Below are positions 52,921 to 64,000 of a stretch of 64,000 nt of DNA, one piece after another. The notes under the pieces are model-generated. The model was given only the letters and a program-made list of their open reading frames with translations, searched no databases and had not been told where the DNA came from. Source of the DNA: Epiperipatus broadwayi (taxonomy: Eukaryota > Onychophora > Udeonychophora > Euonychophora > Peripatidae); the NCBI GenBank assembly GCA_028023455.1, contig JAQFVV010006510.1, positions 186,001 through 250,000 on the forward strand. The letters are read 5' to 3'. Made by a program: the position numbers and the translations under genes. Within the stretch, counting starts at the first letter, position 1; each line of letters begins with the position of its first letter.

Positions 52921-53439
52921 CCAGAGGTAACCCTAAATTAACCCAAGAGCTCTTGTGATAACTAACATGCTATAGCTATTTTAAATTGTTTTTCTTATAT
53001 TTCACATAACTTCATTATGTATTTCTTTAACGTGTTTAAAGATAACCAACATTATTGCACTCTATCCTTGGGTTAATATTTTCTAATTATTAAGCTTTCT
53101 GTTATTTTATTATGATAATGTGTCAGAATCATCTTTGACTTAGTGAATTATTCCCTTTAGTGAAAATAAGACACCGTTATGAAGGCATATTTTAAATTTC
53201 TAAATAATTTCCAATTTTATTATATTGCAAATCAGTCGTTCGAGGGCAATTCTTTTCTTTAATATATAATATAATCACATACTTTAAAATCTACATGTTA
53301 TTGATGTTAATATAATATGAGAGTATGTGTGAGGTCAATGATTAAATATGTCCCCTAATGCATGATTGCGTATATAAATCTATACTTACTTTTCAAACCC
53401 GCAAGCATACATTTTCCTATTTTTAATTACTGTGTTCTA

Positions 53440-53922
53440 CTTTAATTATAAAGTTCATCATTGACATTGAGAATGTGCGGACCCTTTTAAATGAATTTCT
53501 GGGAATTTGATTGGGCATTTCTCTTAATCCAAGTAAAACCTATTCAGTATGTTTTGTATACATTTAGTCTCGTATTGCTGGTATATGAATTGGTTGTTGA
53601 GACAGCTTTGTTTTATTTTTTTCCAAGGATTCTTTACACGGCTAAGTCCATTCTCTTCGCTTCTTGAAGTTTCCAGGCAGAGTGTGTCCACAAATGACAC
53701 ACCTGGGAATTAAACATAATCATCACCCAGTCTCTAAGTTTCGGCTGTTCATAAAAATACTTTCCTACAGGTTTGCGGTGAGATGCCCTCCATAGTCATT
53801 CCGGACTTCAATATTGTTTTTATTTTATATTTATTTTTACAAAGCATCTGTGACTTAAATGTGTCACACCCTCCAACTTTAATAAATTCATTATCAGCAA
53901 TACTGACCTCCCAATGTAACTC
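53440..53922. other. Unassigned, somewhat more complex sequence next to an ATT array
   Basis: The minus strand from 53,922 to 53,749 is open (ELHWEVSIADNEFIKVGG, then TMEGISPQTCRKVF) but leads straight out of the microsatellite, and I cannot assign it. It may be a dispersed repeat unit. Confidence 0.3.
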
Positions 53923-54070
<148 letters not shown>

Positions 54071-56470
54071 AAATAAATGCCTTGATCACATTCCCACTTT
54101 GTTGCTTAGTAAGCTTTTGTCCGTGCTATTCTCGAAATCCATAAATAGTTTATAACACTTAATTTTCAAATATTTTCTTAAACTCGTATAATTACTCAAA
54201 GCACCTCGCACATGTTCCTATCTCTTCAAGCACATTATCGTAATGCTATTAGCCCAAAGAATAGAATATATCATTTTGCTTTAAAACCCTTTTTGTCATT
54301 TATTGAAATGTGATGCCAACAATTAGTTAATATGCGTCCTGGTCTCGTATAAGCAGACAGTGGCGTTATCTATATATTTTATATAAATAAATTTTGTGAA
54401 ATCATTTAAAACTAAATTTGATATCTTATTTTATTGATTCCTATCACTGTCTCGGTCTATATATATTTTTTTTCTGCAGTTTTTTTTGTAAATCCATAGA
54501 CGTTAATTAGCCACCCAAGCTTCTTTTAGTATAGAGTCTTTTGTTTCTCTTTGACCACCAGGCACCGGTCAAAGGTTATACTAGTAGTGGCATCAGATGC
54601 GTTATCATGTAGATGGCACTGGGAAATTTGGACTTTAGATTCCAACTTAGTATATCTAGAAGGCAACCCCTCCTAGAATGTTCAGTTTCGTGTCTGGGGT
54701 TTGAATTCTGCAGTGTATTAGCGAGATAGACAATTCTGACTGTTACAGCGTATAGGTTTGTATATAACACAACATTTCAGGTGGTATTACCGTCTTATTT
54801 AGATGTTGCTGACCTGACCAATAACAGTGAATTCAATAATTAATATTAATATTAGATGATAAAAATAATCCATTATATAATCAGAATTATTTATTCTTGT
54901 TTTTGTATCTGAAAAAAAAAAAAACATAAAATATAAAAACATCTGCACCTTTCCTTAATGCATTAGCTAATTTATTTGATTTTGTTATCTGATAATATTT
55001 TATATATTATGCAATATCATTTATTTATTTTATCAATCATTAATACCAATTATTTATTTATTTAATTGTTTATGATCTAAAAATGTTATTTTAGTTTATT
55101 TAAGAATGCTTTTACTTTTAATACAGCTTATTTATATGTCTAACAAAATGTTGAGATACGTTTATTGATATCCTTATATTTAAAATAATTTCAAACTTCA
55201 AAAATGTATTCTGATGTTTTGGAATTATCATTATTATTATCAGGTACTTATATATGAATGGGACTATTTTTTTATAAAAAAAAAGTCAGATGTAGAATTG
55301 AAGTAAATGCAATTAAAAAATAGAAATGTGTGTATAACCATATCTCTCATTACGACAGTCAGTCTAAAGGAATGACCAATAGTTTGAGAAACATACAATG
55401 ATCCCTCTGTAGTCACGTAAATGATTAAGATAAAAAAAGCATAATAATTAGTTGTGAAAATATTAGTAGTAAATTAATTAATTTGCCTAAAAATATTTTT
55501 AACCAATCAAATCTCAGATTTATATCACTCTCTTTGTTAGTTTGTTATTATATAATTGAGCTAGAATCCAGTAGAAATATTTCTCAGATTAAAAACCCTC
55601 TGTAGAAAGTTACAATCATGTTTCAACTATTTCAAACTCTTATTTTATGTTATAAATGAAAGTTAATATCATAAATTTCAGGTTTTGTGAGAGAGTCCAG
55701 ACTGCAAAATTTTCAACTTGGACCCATATAGCTAAGGAGAATTTCTGTACATAGTAAATTTGAGATTTGACAGATAACAAATGTGCAATGATCACTTCTA
55801 TATATTATAAAACCATTTCTGCTATTATTCACAATCAAATTGCAAATGACATGTGGCAATATTATGAATAGCATCATCAACATGATGACATCATCATAAT
55901 TGCGTTTTATTGCATAATTATCCCAAATTCATATTCTAGCTACACATCTTAACTTTGATTTGCTATTGTCACCACAAATATATGCAAAAAATCTCTACAA
56001 ATGTTTAAAGTATACCTAGGTTTAAATTATCATTTCAAGAACAATATTCCTAAATTTTTAAAGTCAATACATAGTGCATGCTAAGACATTATTCAATTTA
56101 TTTAATAACTATTGATAATGATATTATCCTCTATTGCAATTAATGTTTTATTATGATGAACCAATGCATCTAATTGTAGTCCTTCATTGCAATATTTACT
56201 TTAGATAGTTCATAGTTTTGGAATAACTTTAAGACAAATTTTATAACCCAAATAAAATGTGCTTTAAGAAATCGTTCTCTATTCGTTTTATATTTTCTAT
56301 ACAATGGAGATGTGATTTTGAAACTATGAATTTAATATCCTTAAATATAGTAAACTCTAAAACATATTTATTTTTATCTTTTAATCATATTTTCAGGTTA
56401 TTATGGAGATTCCTCAAATGATACTTGTAAGAGGATCCATAACTCATTTTCATATAATAAATTTAAAAGA
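54071..56470. other. AT-rich DNA, no gene recognised
   Basis: The stretch 54,540-54,780 is less AT-rich (ACCAGGCACCGGTCAAAGG; GGGGTTTGAATTC) and could be a repeat, but no second copy was seen. The remainder shows nothing. Confidence 0.4.
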
Positions 56471-56477
56471 ATAACAT

Positions 56478-56582
56478 TCCAACATTATAAACTCTTAATT
56501 TAAAATCGCAGAACTTTATTTTCCTTTAAAGATGAATTATAGACTTTCTCTCTTGATCAAATCTGAACTCTATTTTTAGTCT
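56478..56582. repeat. 105-bp direct repeat, copy 1
   Basis: AACATTATAAACTCTTAATT through AACTCTATTTTTAG is repeated with few changes at 57,847-57,950. Confidence 0.9.
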
Positions 56583-57502
56583 AGTTAATTAAAATACGAA
56601 GATGAAATATTTTTGTCATTTTAATAGTTAAATGCAAAAGTAATAGATTTATTATTTGAGATGTATCTCAAAAGCTAAACACAATATTTTTGAAATAACA
56701 GAAACAATTTATTTATTAAAGCAATTTAAATTATTACATTACTCTGAATTTATTTAGTGGGTAACAAGCTATTATACGCTAATTATTCTAAAATTTGAAC
56801 TTATTTCAGTTATAAGGCATTTTACACCTAATATTTCATCCGTAGAGTATTTATTTTGCTGCATATTATATAATATACTCTCGAAGTAACTCTATGTATA
56901 GTATGTATAAAAATGCAAAATAAATATTAATTTTATAACAAATATTTATTATAATAATGGATACTATTGCATGTATTTATGATGTAAAAACATTTAATAT
57001 GAAGAAGTAGATATGTTATTAAAAAATAAAAAATAAGATATATATATATTGTAACGGAATATATATATATGCGTTACATTTAAATTCTAATACGTAATGT
57101 TTTGTAAATATCTAATACTGAATTAAAAACACACACGTTCAAAATCCACAAATAACGAATTATTAATTTATTAATGTTTGATTTAAATATTAAAATAAGC
57201 TTTAAAAAATATAGAATCGAAACAAAGATTCTAATCTTTAAATAAAGTATAAAATAAAAACCTTTTTAAAAATAACTGAGAGTTTTAATCTTAAAAATAA
57301 AAATTACAAACAGATCCTTAAGGCAAAATGACAATTAAAGAAACGATTACGAAATAGATAAGAGTTCCCGTCCAGAGATAGAGACACAGACCTCAGTGGA
57401 AAACCCAAAATCTACTTGGCGACCAACTGAATTAACCAATAAAATACAGACATGAAGTATGTTTGATGTATCCTGCATTCCAGAGATAAGGTGCCTGAGG
57501 AC

Positions 57503-57510
57503 TATAAAAG
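57503..57510 (+). promoter_or_regulatory. Candidate TATA box of LTR-like element Y
   Basis: TATAAAAG, 453 bases from the left end, conserved with element X. Confidence 0.45.
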
Positions 57511-57846
57511 GAAAATCCAAAACAATAATTAATTAGTTAGAGAGGATTAGAAAATTAAAATTTGAATTCCATTGTCTTTGCTGAAAGTAAAATAATTTTA
57601 AAATTTTGTCACCGTCACTAAGAATGTAATCCGCTTCGTCATGCTTCCTTCGGTTCGGCCGGCCGAAGGCAGCTTTCATCTCCATGGATCCCAGGATCGA
57701 ACCACTGGTACTGTCTTCAGAAAACATCATAAATGCATCTTCATAAATCATCATCGCCCACAAGAAATGGATCTTGTATAAATTCAGATCTTCATCGTGA
57801 GGGAACAAGCCTGGAGAAAGAAAGGAAAGTATACATTTTAAACAAA

Positions 57847-57950
57847 AAACATTATAAACTCTTAATTTAAAATCGCAGAACTTTATTTTTTTTTAAAGAT
57901 GAATTATGGACTTTCTCTCTTGATCAAATCTAAACTCTATTTTTAGAAAC
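57847..57950. repeat. 105-bp direct repeat, copy 2
   Basis: It is nearly identical to 56,478-56,582. This copy lies inside LTR-like element Y and the other outside it. Confidence 0.9.
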
Positions 57951-59214
57951 TTTAAAATTTTAAGACTTATCTAAAATTGAAATGTAATCTTTTTTTTTTT
58001 TTAAATATGTGTTATATGTTTTCAGTTATGCTAAGTGTAAGATCTATTTGTAATGGAGCGTGGGTTTGCGACAGCAAACAAATTTAAAAAATAGAAACAC
58101 ATCGTTATTTGTGCATTATTAAATTTAAAAGAAAAGTAGGTTATATAATATTTGTAGTAAAAAAATAAGTTAAAATATAAATGTTATCTTAAAAATGATT
58201 TTAAAACCTTAATTAAACCAAAGATTTTTTTTTAGAATTAAATTAATAAAATGATTTTAAAATTAGTTGAGTGTAGATGGCTTCTAGACTAGTTTGAATA
58301 TGTTATTTTTAAAGTGGGTTTTGATTTCGGACTATTTGTTTCATAGTTGTGTCAATGCTGGTGGAGAGATATATGGATGTTTATATCAATGTAATGTGAA
58401 GGGTGTTAGCACCTAGGGTGACCATTCCAACTGAATGCATGACCGCAAAGAGGTAGTCATATCATTGAAATGGGCACAGACGTATTTCCTGCGCCATTGG
58501 CCCATACCAGCTCTATGGATTGAGAAGATAAGTCGGCAAGATAAGACTGCTCTCCCATCCATACCAAGCATGTACTCTTTATATTACGTACATGATTCCT
58601 TCGCCAGATAGAAGTACATTCCTATACTGGTTGAAGCTCATGTTTTCTCCAATAATATCACGCTGTTCAGATGCACATTCCTGACGGCATGATTCTATGC
58701 TAACATGTACATATTGCATTCATTGCTGATATATATCTGGAAGCGAGCATTGGTGTGGCTGCGGATATTTAGCCCGGAATCAAATGTTTGAAAGTCTTTT
58801 AGGTGCATGGTCTGGGTAGCTCATCTATACTCAACATTTCTAAGCTTAAAAATAAAAGTTAAAAACAAATAAAATAATAACTAATGAAACAGAATAAAAC
58901 AACTTTCTTCTTTTGTTATAAAATTTTTTTTTTAAGTTTGTACGTAAATAAAATCTTTTTTGTGTTATTAATACTGACAGTGATTGCTTTTGTTATTATT
59001 TATTAAAAGAAATATATTTAATAAATGTTTTAAACCTCTGCTACTTCATAGGCTAGTGACTTGGGCTGGCAGTCATGATTTTAACAGCACGTATCTGCCT
59101 ACTCTATAAATTTTCTAGGTTCAAATGCCTAGATGGCGCCCTTGTAGTGCAGATTATGGTAAAACTTGATCATCATTCCCCGACCGTTATAATATATTGC
59201 TTACAACAGTTCTT

Positions 59215-59317
59215 TCATATACACTTTAATGTAAACAAATTTTCTTAAAAACTTCTTTATTTTCCTTAGTTTCGACTGTCCAGCAGTCTTCATCAGAGAT
59301 CTATGCTTCACTGATGG
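59215..59317 (-). mobile_element. Inverted PLE terminal fragment
   Basis: The minus strand contains CTGATGAAGACTGC then GGACAGTCGAAAC, followed by TTAAAGTGTA as at the end of PLE-B. It abuts, in opposite orientation, the body of PLE-A copy 2. Confidence 0.6.
59269..59296 (-). ncRNA. Hammerhead-ribozyme-like motif, best-preserved copy
   Basis: The minus strand reads CTGATGA, an extra A, a 5-bp stem GACTG/CAGTC with loop CTGGA, then GAAAC. All conserved core boxes are present. No clear stem I/III partners are visible, so this may be half of a dimeric or minimal form. Confidence 0.45.
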
Positions 59318-60034
59318 AAAACTCCCTTTTCTTTATATTCTAGTCACCAGAACACCAAATAGTTTATCTTTTTCTATTTACAGAAAGGATACACATACAG
59401 ACAGATATTTACATTTTCATTCTCATCATCACCAAACTCAGATAGTTTCTGTAGCCAAAACTCTTAAATAGAGCAATTAACCTTTCAGATGAGACACATC
59501 TGAAAGAAAAAATAAATCATATTAATAGTGTTTTATTAGCAAATAGTTATAATTACAAATTTATAAAAAAAGGCTTATTTCAAGCCCAAAATAGACAAAA
59601 TAGGAAACAAAAAGATGATAAATCAGCTATTAGGATTTGTGTTCCATATATAAAAGGAACTACAGACAGTATCAGACATATATTAAAATGCTATAATATA
59701 GATACAGCATTTTCTGCTCATCAAAAGATCAGCAATATAATAACCAAGCCTAAGGATTCAATCCCTCTTGAATCTCATGGTGTCTATCAAATCTCATGTA
59801 AAAATTGTAAAGCTTCTTACATAGGTATGAGTAATCATCACATCAGTGTTGGATAGATGAGCATGCTAATGCAGTTAAACAACACTCATCATCAGCAGCA
59901 CTCTCACTCCATACTATAGATTCAGGTCATAAAATTGATTTTTCTAGTACCAGGATCATATCCAGATGTGATAATCTCTACCAGTGCAAAATTAGAAAAG
60001 CCATTGAGATACTTAAAAGGCCAGATTGTAACAA
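59318..60034 (+). pseudogene. PLE-A GIY-YIG endonuclease fragment
   Basis: Across frames it reads YLHFHSHHH, then GVYQISCKNCKASYIGMSNH (59,783-59,842), with the GIY tyrosine that copy 1 has lost to histidine, then DEHANAVKQHSSSAALSLHT and CDNLYQCKIRKAIEILKRPD. Stops and frameshifts occur upstream and after the YIG strand. Comparing both copies shows that the TAA at 8381 in copy 1 is a private mutation. Confidence 0.8.
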
Positions 60035-60165
60035 TAAGTGAGATGATACATGCAAATAAAAAAACATTCCTAAATTTAACATTTTTGTTATTGGTGGAAT
60101 TTTAACGTTTTATTCTAATCAGTGATTGTAGCGCCTCTACAATCATCTTTCTACCTTTTATAACT

Positions 60166-60200
60166 CTGTGGATGACTTGTGTGACCAAGTCAAAACGTCA
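60166..60200 (+). ncRNA. Hammerhead-like motif in PLE-A copy 2
   Basis: GTGGATGACTTG, loop TGTGAC, CAAGTCAAAACGTC: the stem is perfect but the GAAAC box has become CAAAAC. It corresponds to 8042-8075. Confidence 0.35.
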
Positions 60201-60284
60201 GTATATTAATATTAAAAGTTTTTAACATGGATGAACCTGCAAAATATGTATTTTATATATTTAACACGTGCAAATCTCGTTTTA

Positions 60285-60286
<2 letters not shown>

Positions 60287-60325
<39 letters not shown>
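60287..60325. repeat. (AC)n(AT)n compound microsatellite
   Basis: An AC run followed by an AT run, just beyond PLE-A copy 2. Confidence 0.95.
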
Positions 60326-60339
60326 GCTCTTTAATTTAG

Positions 60340-60930
60340 CTCCTGAGGTAAATACCTTCAATGACAATGACAATCTAGAATAGATACTAAAATAAGATTT
60401 TTTACTGAGTTCGAATCACTTATATATTACATTATATATGTGCAAGTATGTGTAAGTTTGTACAGTGTATTAATTTACATATTAAAACATAGTGCATTAA
60501 AGGTCTGCCCATCCCTTGCATATGTATATAAATGGATTATTCTCCAGTACATGAGGGATCAGAATGACTTAATGGTCAACATGGGCAGGATGACAATCTT
60601 GGCACTAACATAGGCTTTGAACACTCCGTCATCAGATTTTCAATGAAATGGATTGTTGAAGAGTTGTGTGTTGGAGTAATTTGAAGCATGTCCATTAAAG
60701 TAGGAAGATTTGCTATCTTAATATAAAGCTGAGCATTGATTGTATATATGTGTGGATATAGTAATCTGGTTCAACTGATGATTGCTGGTTTAGCATGAAA
60801 TACATATATTGGTGATTATTTATCTTTTCAACATGTGTATGTTCAAGTGGGTCAGCAATATGAGATGGCATGGAGAGTTGAGGGTCCTGTGAAAGTCTGA
60901 GTTTAAATCCCTTATATATTAAATTAATAA
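60340..60930. repeat. Mixed dispersed repeats (tRNA-like and 11-kb family)
   Basis: 60,395-60,490 (GAGTTCGAATC, GTACAGTGTATTAATTTA) and 60,845-60,925 (GTGGGTCAGCAATATGAGAT) match the repeat at 48,478. 60,590-60,800 (GCTATCTTAATATAAAGCTG and AGCATGAAATACATATATTG) matches the 11.0-12.0 kb family in inverse orientation. Confidence 0.6.
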
Positions 60931-61790
60931 CAGAAAAATACTTGAGCAAATTTTTTAAAAACTTTGTAGATATATTTTTAATATAAAAAACTTATCAGCA
61001 CCTTTAAAATTGTTCATTTTTAAATTAAATATCTTATTTGATCATATTGTTTTTTAAAAATAATCTTTAAGTATAGATTTTAAAAAATTGTAAACAAAGA
61101 TTTGGAAATCTAGGGTTTTATTTCTTAGCTATAAAAAAGTATTCATATGATGTAAATATGCCAAAATTCAAAAGTAATAATATAAGTGAAGTCCTTAGAA
61201 TGTTATTAAAATCTAACTATAAAGTAGTATTATTGATGCATTGCTAATATATTTTGCATTTCTTTTCTAAAGTTTCTTAAATGATCACTGAAATTATTGA
61301 ATTGACAGAAATTATTTGTTTATTGCAGTAATTAATGATTACATATATGTTTAAATGATATTTACCCAAACAATTACATTGAACATAAAATAATTTTTGA
61401 GATCTAATGGACATGTTTATTGAGTGGGAAATTTGTAGGATGTTTTTAAGACTATGTATATTTTTGTTTTTATTTTTTCTCAATGAATAAATAATTGATG
61501 GTGATATATAATTTATATTATGAATTGTAAATAAATAAATATTATTTAAAATTAATATTATATATCACCTTTTATACAGCTTCTTGAATTATTTTTGTCA
61601 TCAATGTTTTTTAAGGGCACTCTATAAAGGGTGTAAAATTATTATGATTTAATTTTGGTGCCAAATTTGATTTACACATTATTATATTTACAGAGATATT
61701 CTATAAACATTCCGCTTTCTTGCAGTGCATAACTTAACAGATGAGTAATATGGAAACTTCAGGCCCATTTAAAATGTTTAAAGATATATA
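60931..61790. other. AT-rich DNA, nothing recognised
   Basis: No motif-bearing frame or repeat. Confidence 0.5.
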
Positions 61791-61794
61791 TGTT

Positions 61795-62127
61795 AGGATT
61801 AACAAGAAGAGATCAAAAATGAAATACACGAGTGCAAGGACAAATGGGTGTTACTGACATCATTAAAATAATTAAAAGATTGAAGGGATGTAGGCTGTTG
61901 CTAGAAGAGATCATAATAGATAGACAGTTGAAATTTTAAACTTGATTCAAGAGATTGTAAATCACCTAGAAAGAAACCACATGTGAGATGGATTGATAAA
62001 ATAAGGAAGTGTGCTGACATAATGTGTAGAAGAGAGGCTAAACATCAAAGAAGATGGATTGAATTTGGAGAGATCTTCATTCTGCAGTGGATTTATAGTG
62101 TTAGAAAATGATGATAATGGTGATGAT
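61795..62127 (+). mobile_element. RTE-type LINE 3' end, second copy
   Basis: KKPHVRWIDKIRKCADIM and RREAKHQRRWIEFGEIF (about 61,970-62,080) correspond to the C-terminus at 28,045-28,200. The copy ends in a GATGATAATGGTGATGAT-type tail. It is 5'-truncated with stops. Confidence 0.65.
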
Positions 62128-62149
62128 ATATATTATTGTTACAAAGAAA

Positions 62150-63281
<1,132 letters not shown>

Positions 63282-64000
63282 ATATATAACATATATTATT
63301 GTATATGCTTACATAGGTAAATATTTATACTTTTCCTCATTTTGTTTTATAGACAATTATGAAATAATCTGTTTTACATAAATACAATATTAAAAAAACA
63401 AAAACCAACAACATACATCAGCCTTTTCATTTACAATTTTGTAGCAATTTCAAGACTTTTAAAATATCTTTTACAATTTACTATGTACATTGACATACCG
63501 GATTGTTTTACAAAAGGTGATAATCTTATAGCATAGTGATTAATATATCTTTATCTTATACTTCTACATATGTTTGAATTCATACAACATAAAATAACCT
63601 TTTTTTAGATATAAATTGATGTGAGACTATTTTCAGGTAATAATTTAGAATTGTTTTTAAAAATAAGAATTATAAATCTCTTATTAATATAAATCATTCT
63701 CTAATTTATTATACTGCTTACAGTTACTATCTGTCAAACATAGGAACTTTTCCATTATATCATTGTTTATAGTCAATTGAATATATTCCATATTGGTCAG
63801 GAAATGGGTATCTATAAATTGTTTTAGCTATAATGTAAAGTGAAAAATAAATATAAAATAAAACTGAACTTTCAGCAACTTGTGACGAGTAATACTTTTT
63901 TTACAGTCCCAGTATTATTGGAAAAGCTTTAACTTTGCAATAACCTATTGATACCTGTTATGTTTTTCCATATAATGGAGTTCAAAGATGGCAATAATTG
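63282..64000. other. AT-rich DNA, nothing recognised
   Basis: No coding or repeat feature found up to the window end. Confidence 0.5.

Larger units (their letters stand above)
57050..59192 (+). mobile_element. LTR-like element Y, about 2.1 kb, in an AT repeat
   Basis: It starts TGTAACGG after an AT tract and ends CCGTTATA before ATATATT. It carries GGACTATAAAAGG (57,499-57,511) and the same 3' 160 bases as element X, including TGACTTGGGC and TTTTAACAGCACGTATCTGC. A (C)CCAGGAT(C/T)GAACCA segment (57,689) matches X at about 42,345. No gag or pol is between the ends, so a solo LTR is the simplest reading. Confidence 0.6.
59318..60262 (+). mobile_element. Penelope-like element family A, copy 2 (5'-truncated)
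   Basis: It matches the reverse complement of about 7981-8955 (for example CCAGAACACCAAATAGTTTA), so only the post-polymerase linker, endonuclease and 3' region remain. Its 5' side carries the inverted fragment at 59,215-59,317, a typical PLE arrangement. Confidence 0.88.

Noticed and set aside
60713-60949. 78-codon minus frame
   Set aside because: It overlaps dispersed repeat sequence shared with 48.5 kb and 11 kb and shows no protein motif.

Overview
The window is very AT-rich eukaryotic (animal-type) DNA. It has long uninterrupted ATT and AT microsatellites and many decayed transposable elements, and I found no gene that can be assigned to the host with confidence. No ribosome binding sites, operons, CRISPR arrays or functional tRNA/rRNA genes are visible. 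The mix of Tigger/pogo DNA transposons, several Penelope-like elements (PLEs), RTE-type LINEs, short tRNA-derived SINEs and AT-repeat-associated LTR-like elements points to an invertebrate with a repeat-swollen genome. A mollusc such as a cephalopod is my guess, but the sequence alone does not prove it.

Layout. 1-1.5 kb: AT-rich DNA with a pure ATT array. 1,516-6,966: a Tigger-like transposon with terminal inverted repeats and a TA target duplication. Its pseudogenised transposase is split by a PLE (family B) with large inverted arms, and that PLE was itself hit by a piece of a second PLE (family C) and by the 3' end of a LINE. 7.98-10.46 kb, minus strand: a nearly complete but broken PLE (family A, reverse transcriptase plus GIY-YIG). 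10.5-20.9 kb: microsatellites, a 1 kb dispersed repeat, a 66-bp minisatellite, a 99-bp SINE with target duplications and a 1.4 kb foldback array. 22.7-23.1 kb: LTR-end/primer-binding-site-like remnants. 28.0-30.65 kb, minus: a decayed RTE-type LINE ending in an ATG-type trinucleotide tail. 40.4-41.1 kb: another LINE reverse transcriptase relic. 41.8-43.9 kb and 57.05-59.2 kb: two copies of a roughly 2.1 kb LTR-like element with matching ends and a TATA box at nearly the same offset, both sitting in AT repeats. 46.3-47.8 kb: the longest ATT array, a foldback MITE and the second SINE copy. 59.2-60.3 kb: a truncated second copy of PLE family A. 61.8-62.1 kb: a second RTE 3' end. 62.15-63.28 kb: a nested inverted-repeat array.

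Nothing here works together as a pathway. The biology is that of mobile elements: cut-and-paste transposition (Tigger), target-primed reverse transcription (LINEs, PLEs), LINE-dependent SINE spread and hairpin-forming MITEs. All recognised coding regions carry stops, frameshifts or changed catalytic residues. The points most worth follow-up are the hammerhead-like motifs at the PLE ends, the minimal 99-bp SINE, and the LTR-like family that repeatedly lies against AT microsatellites.
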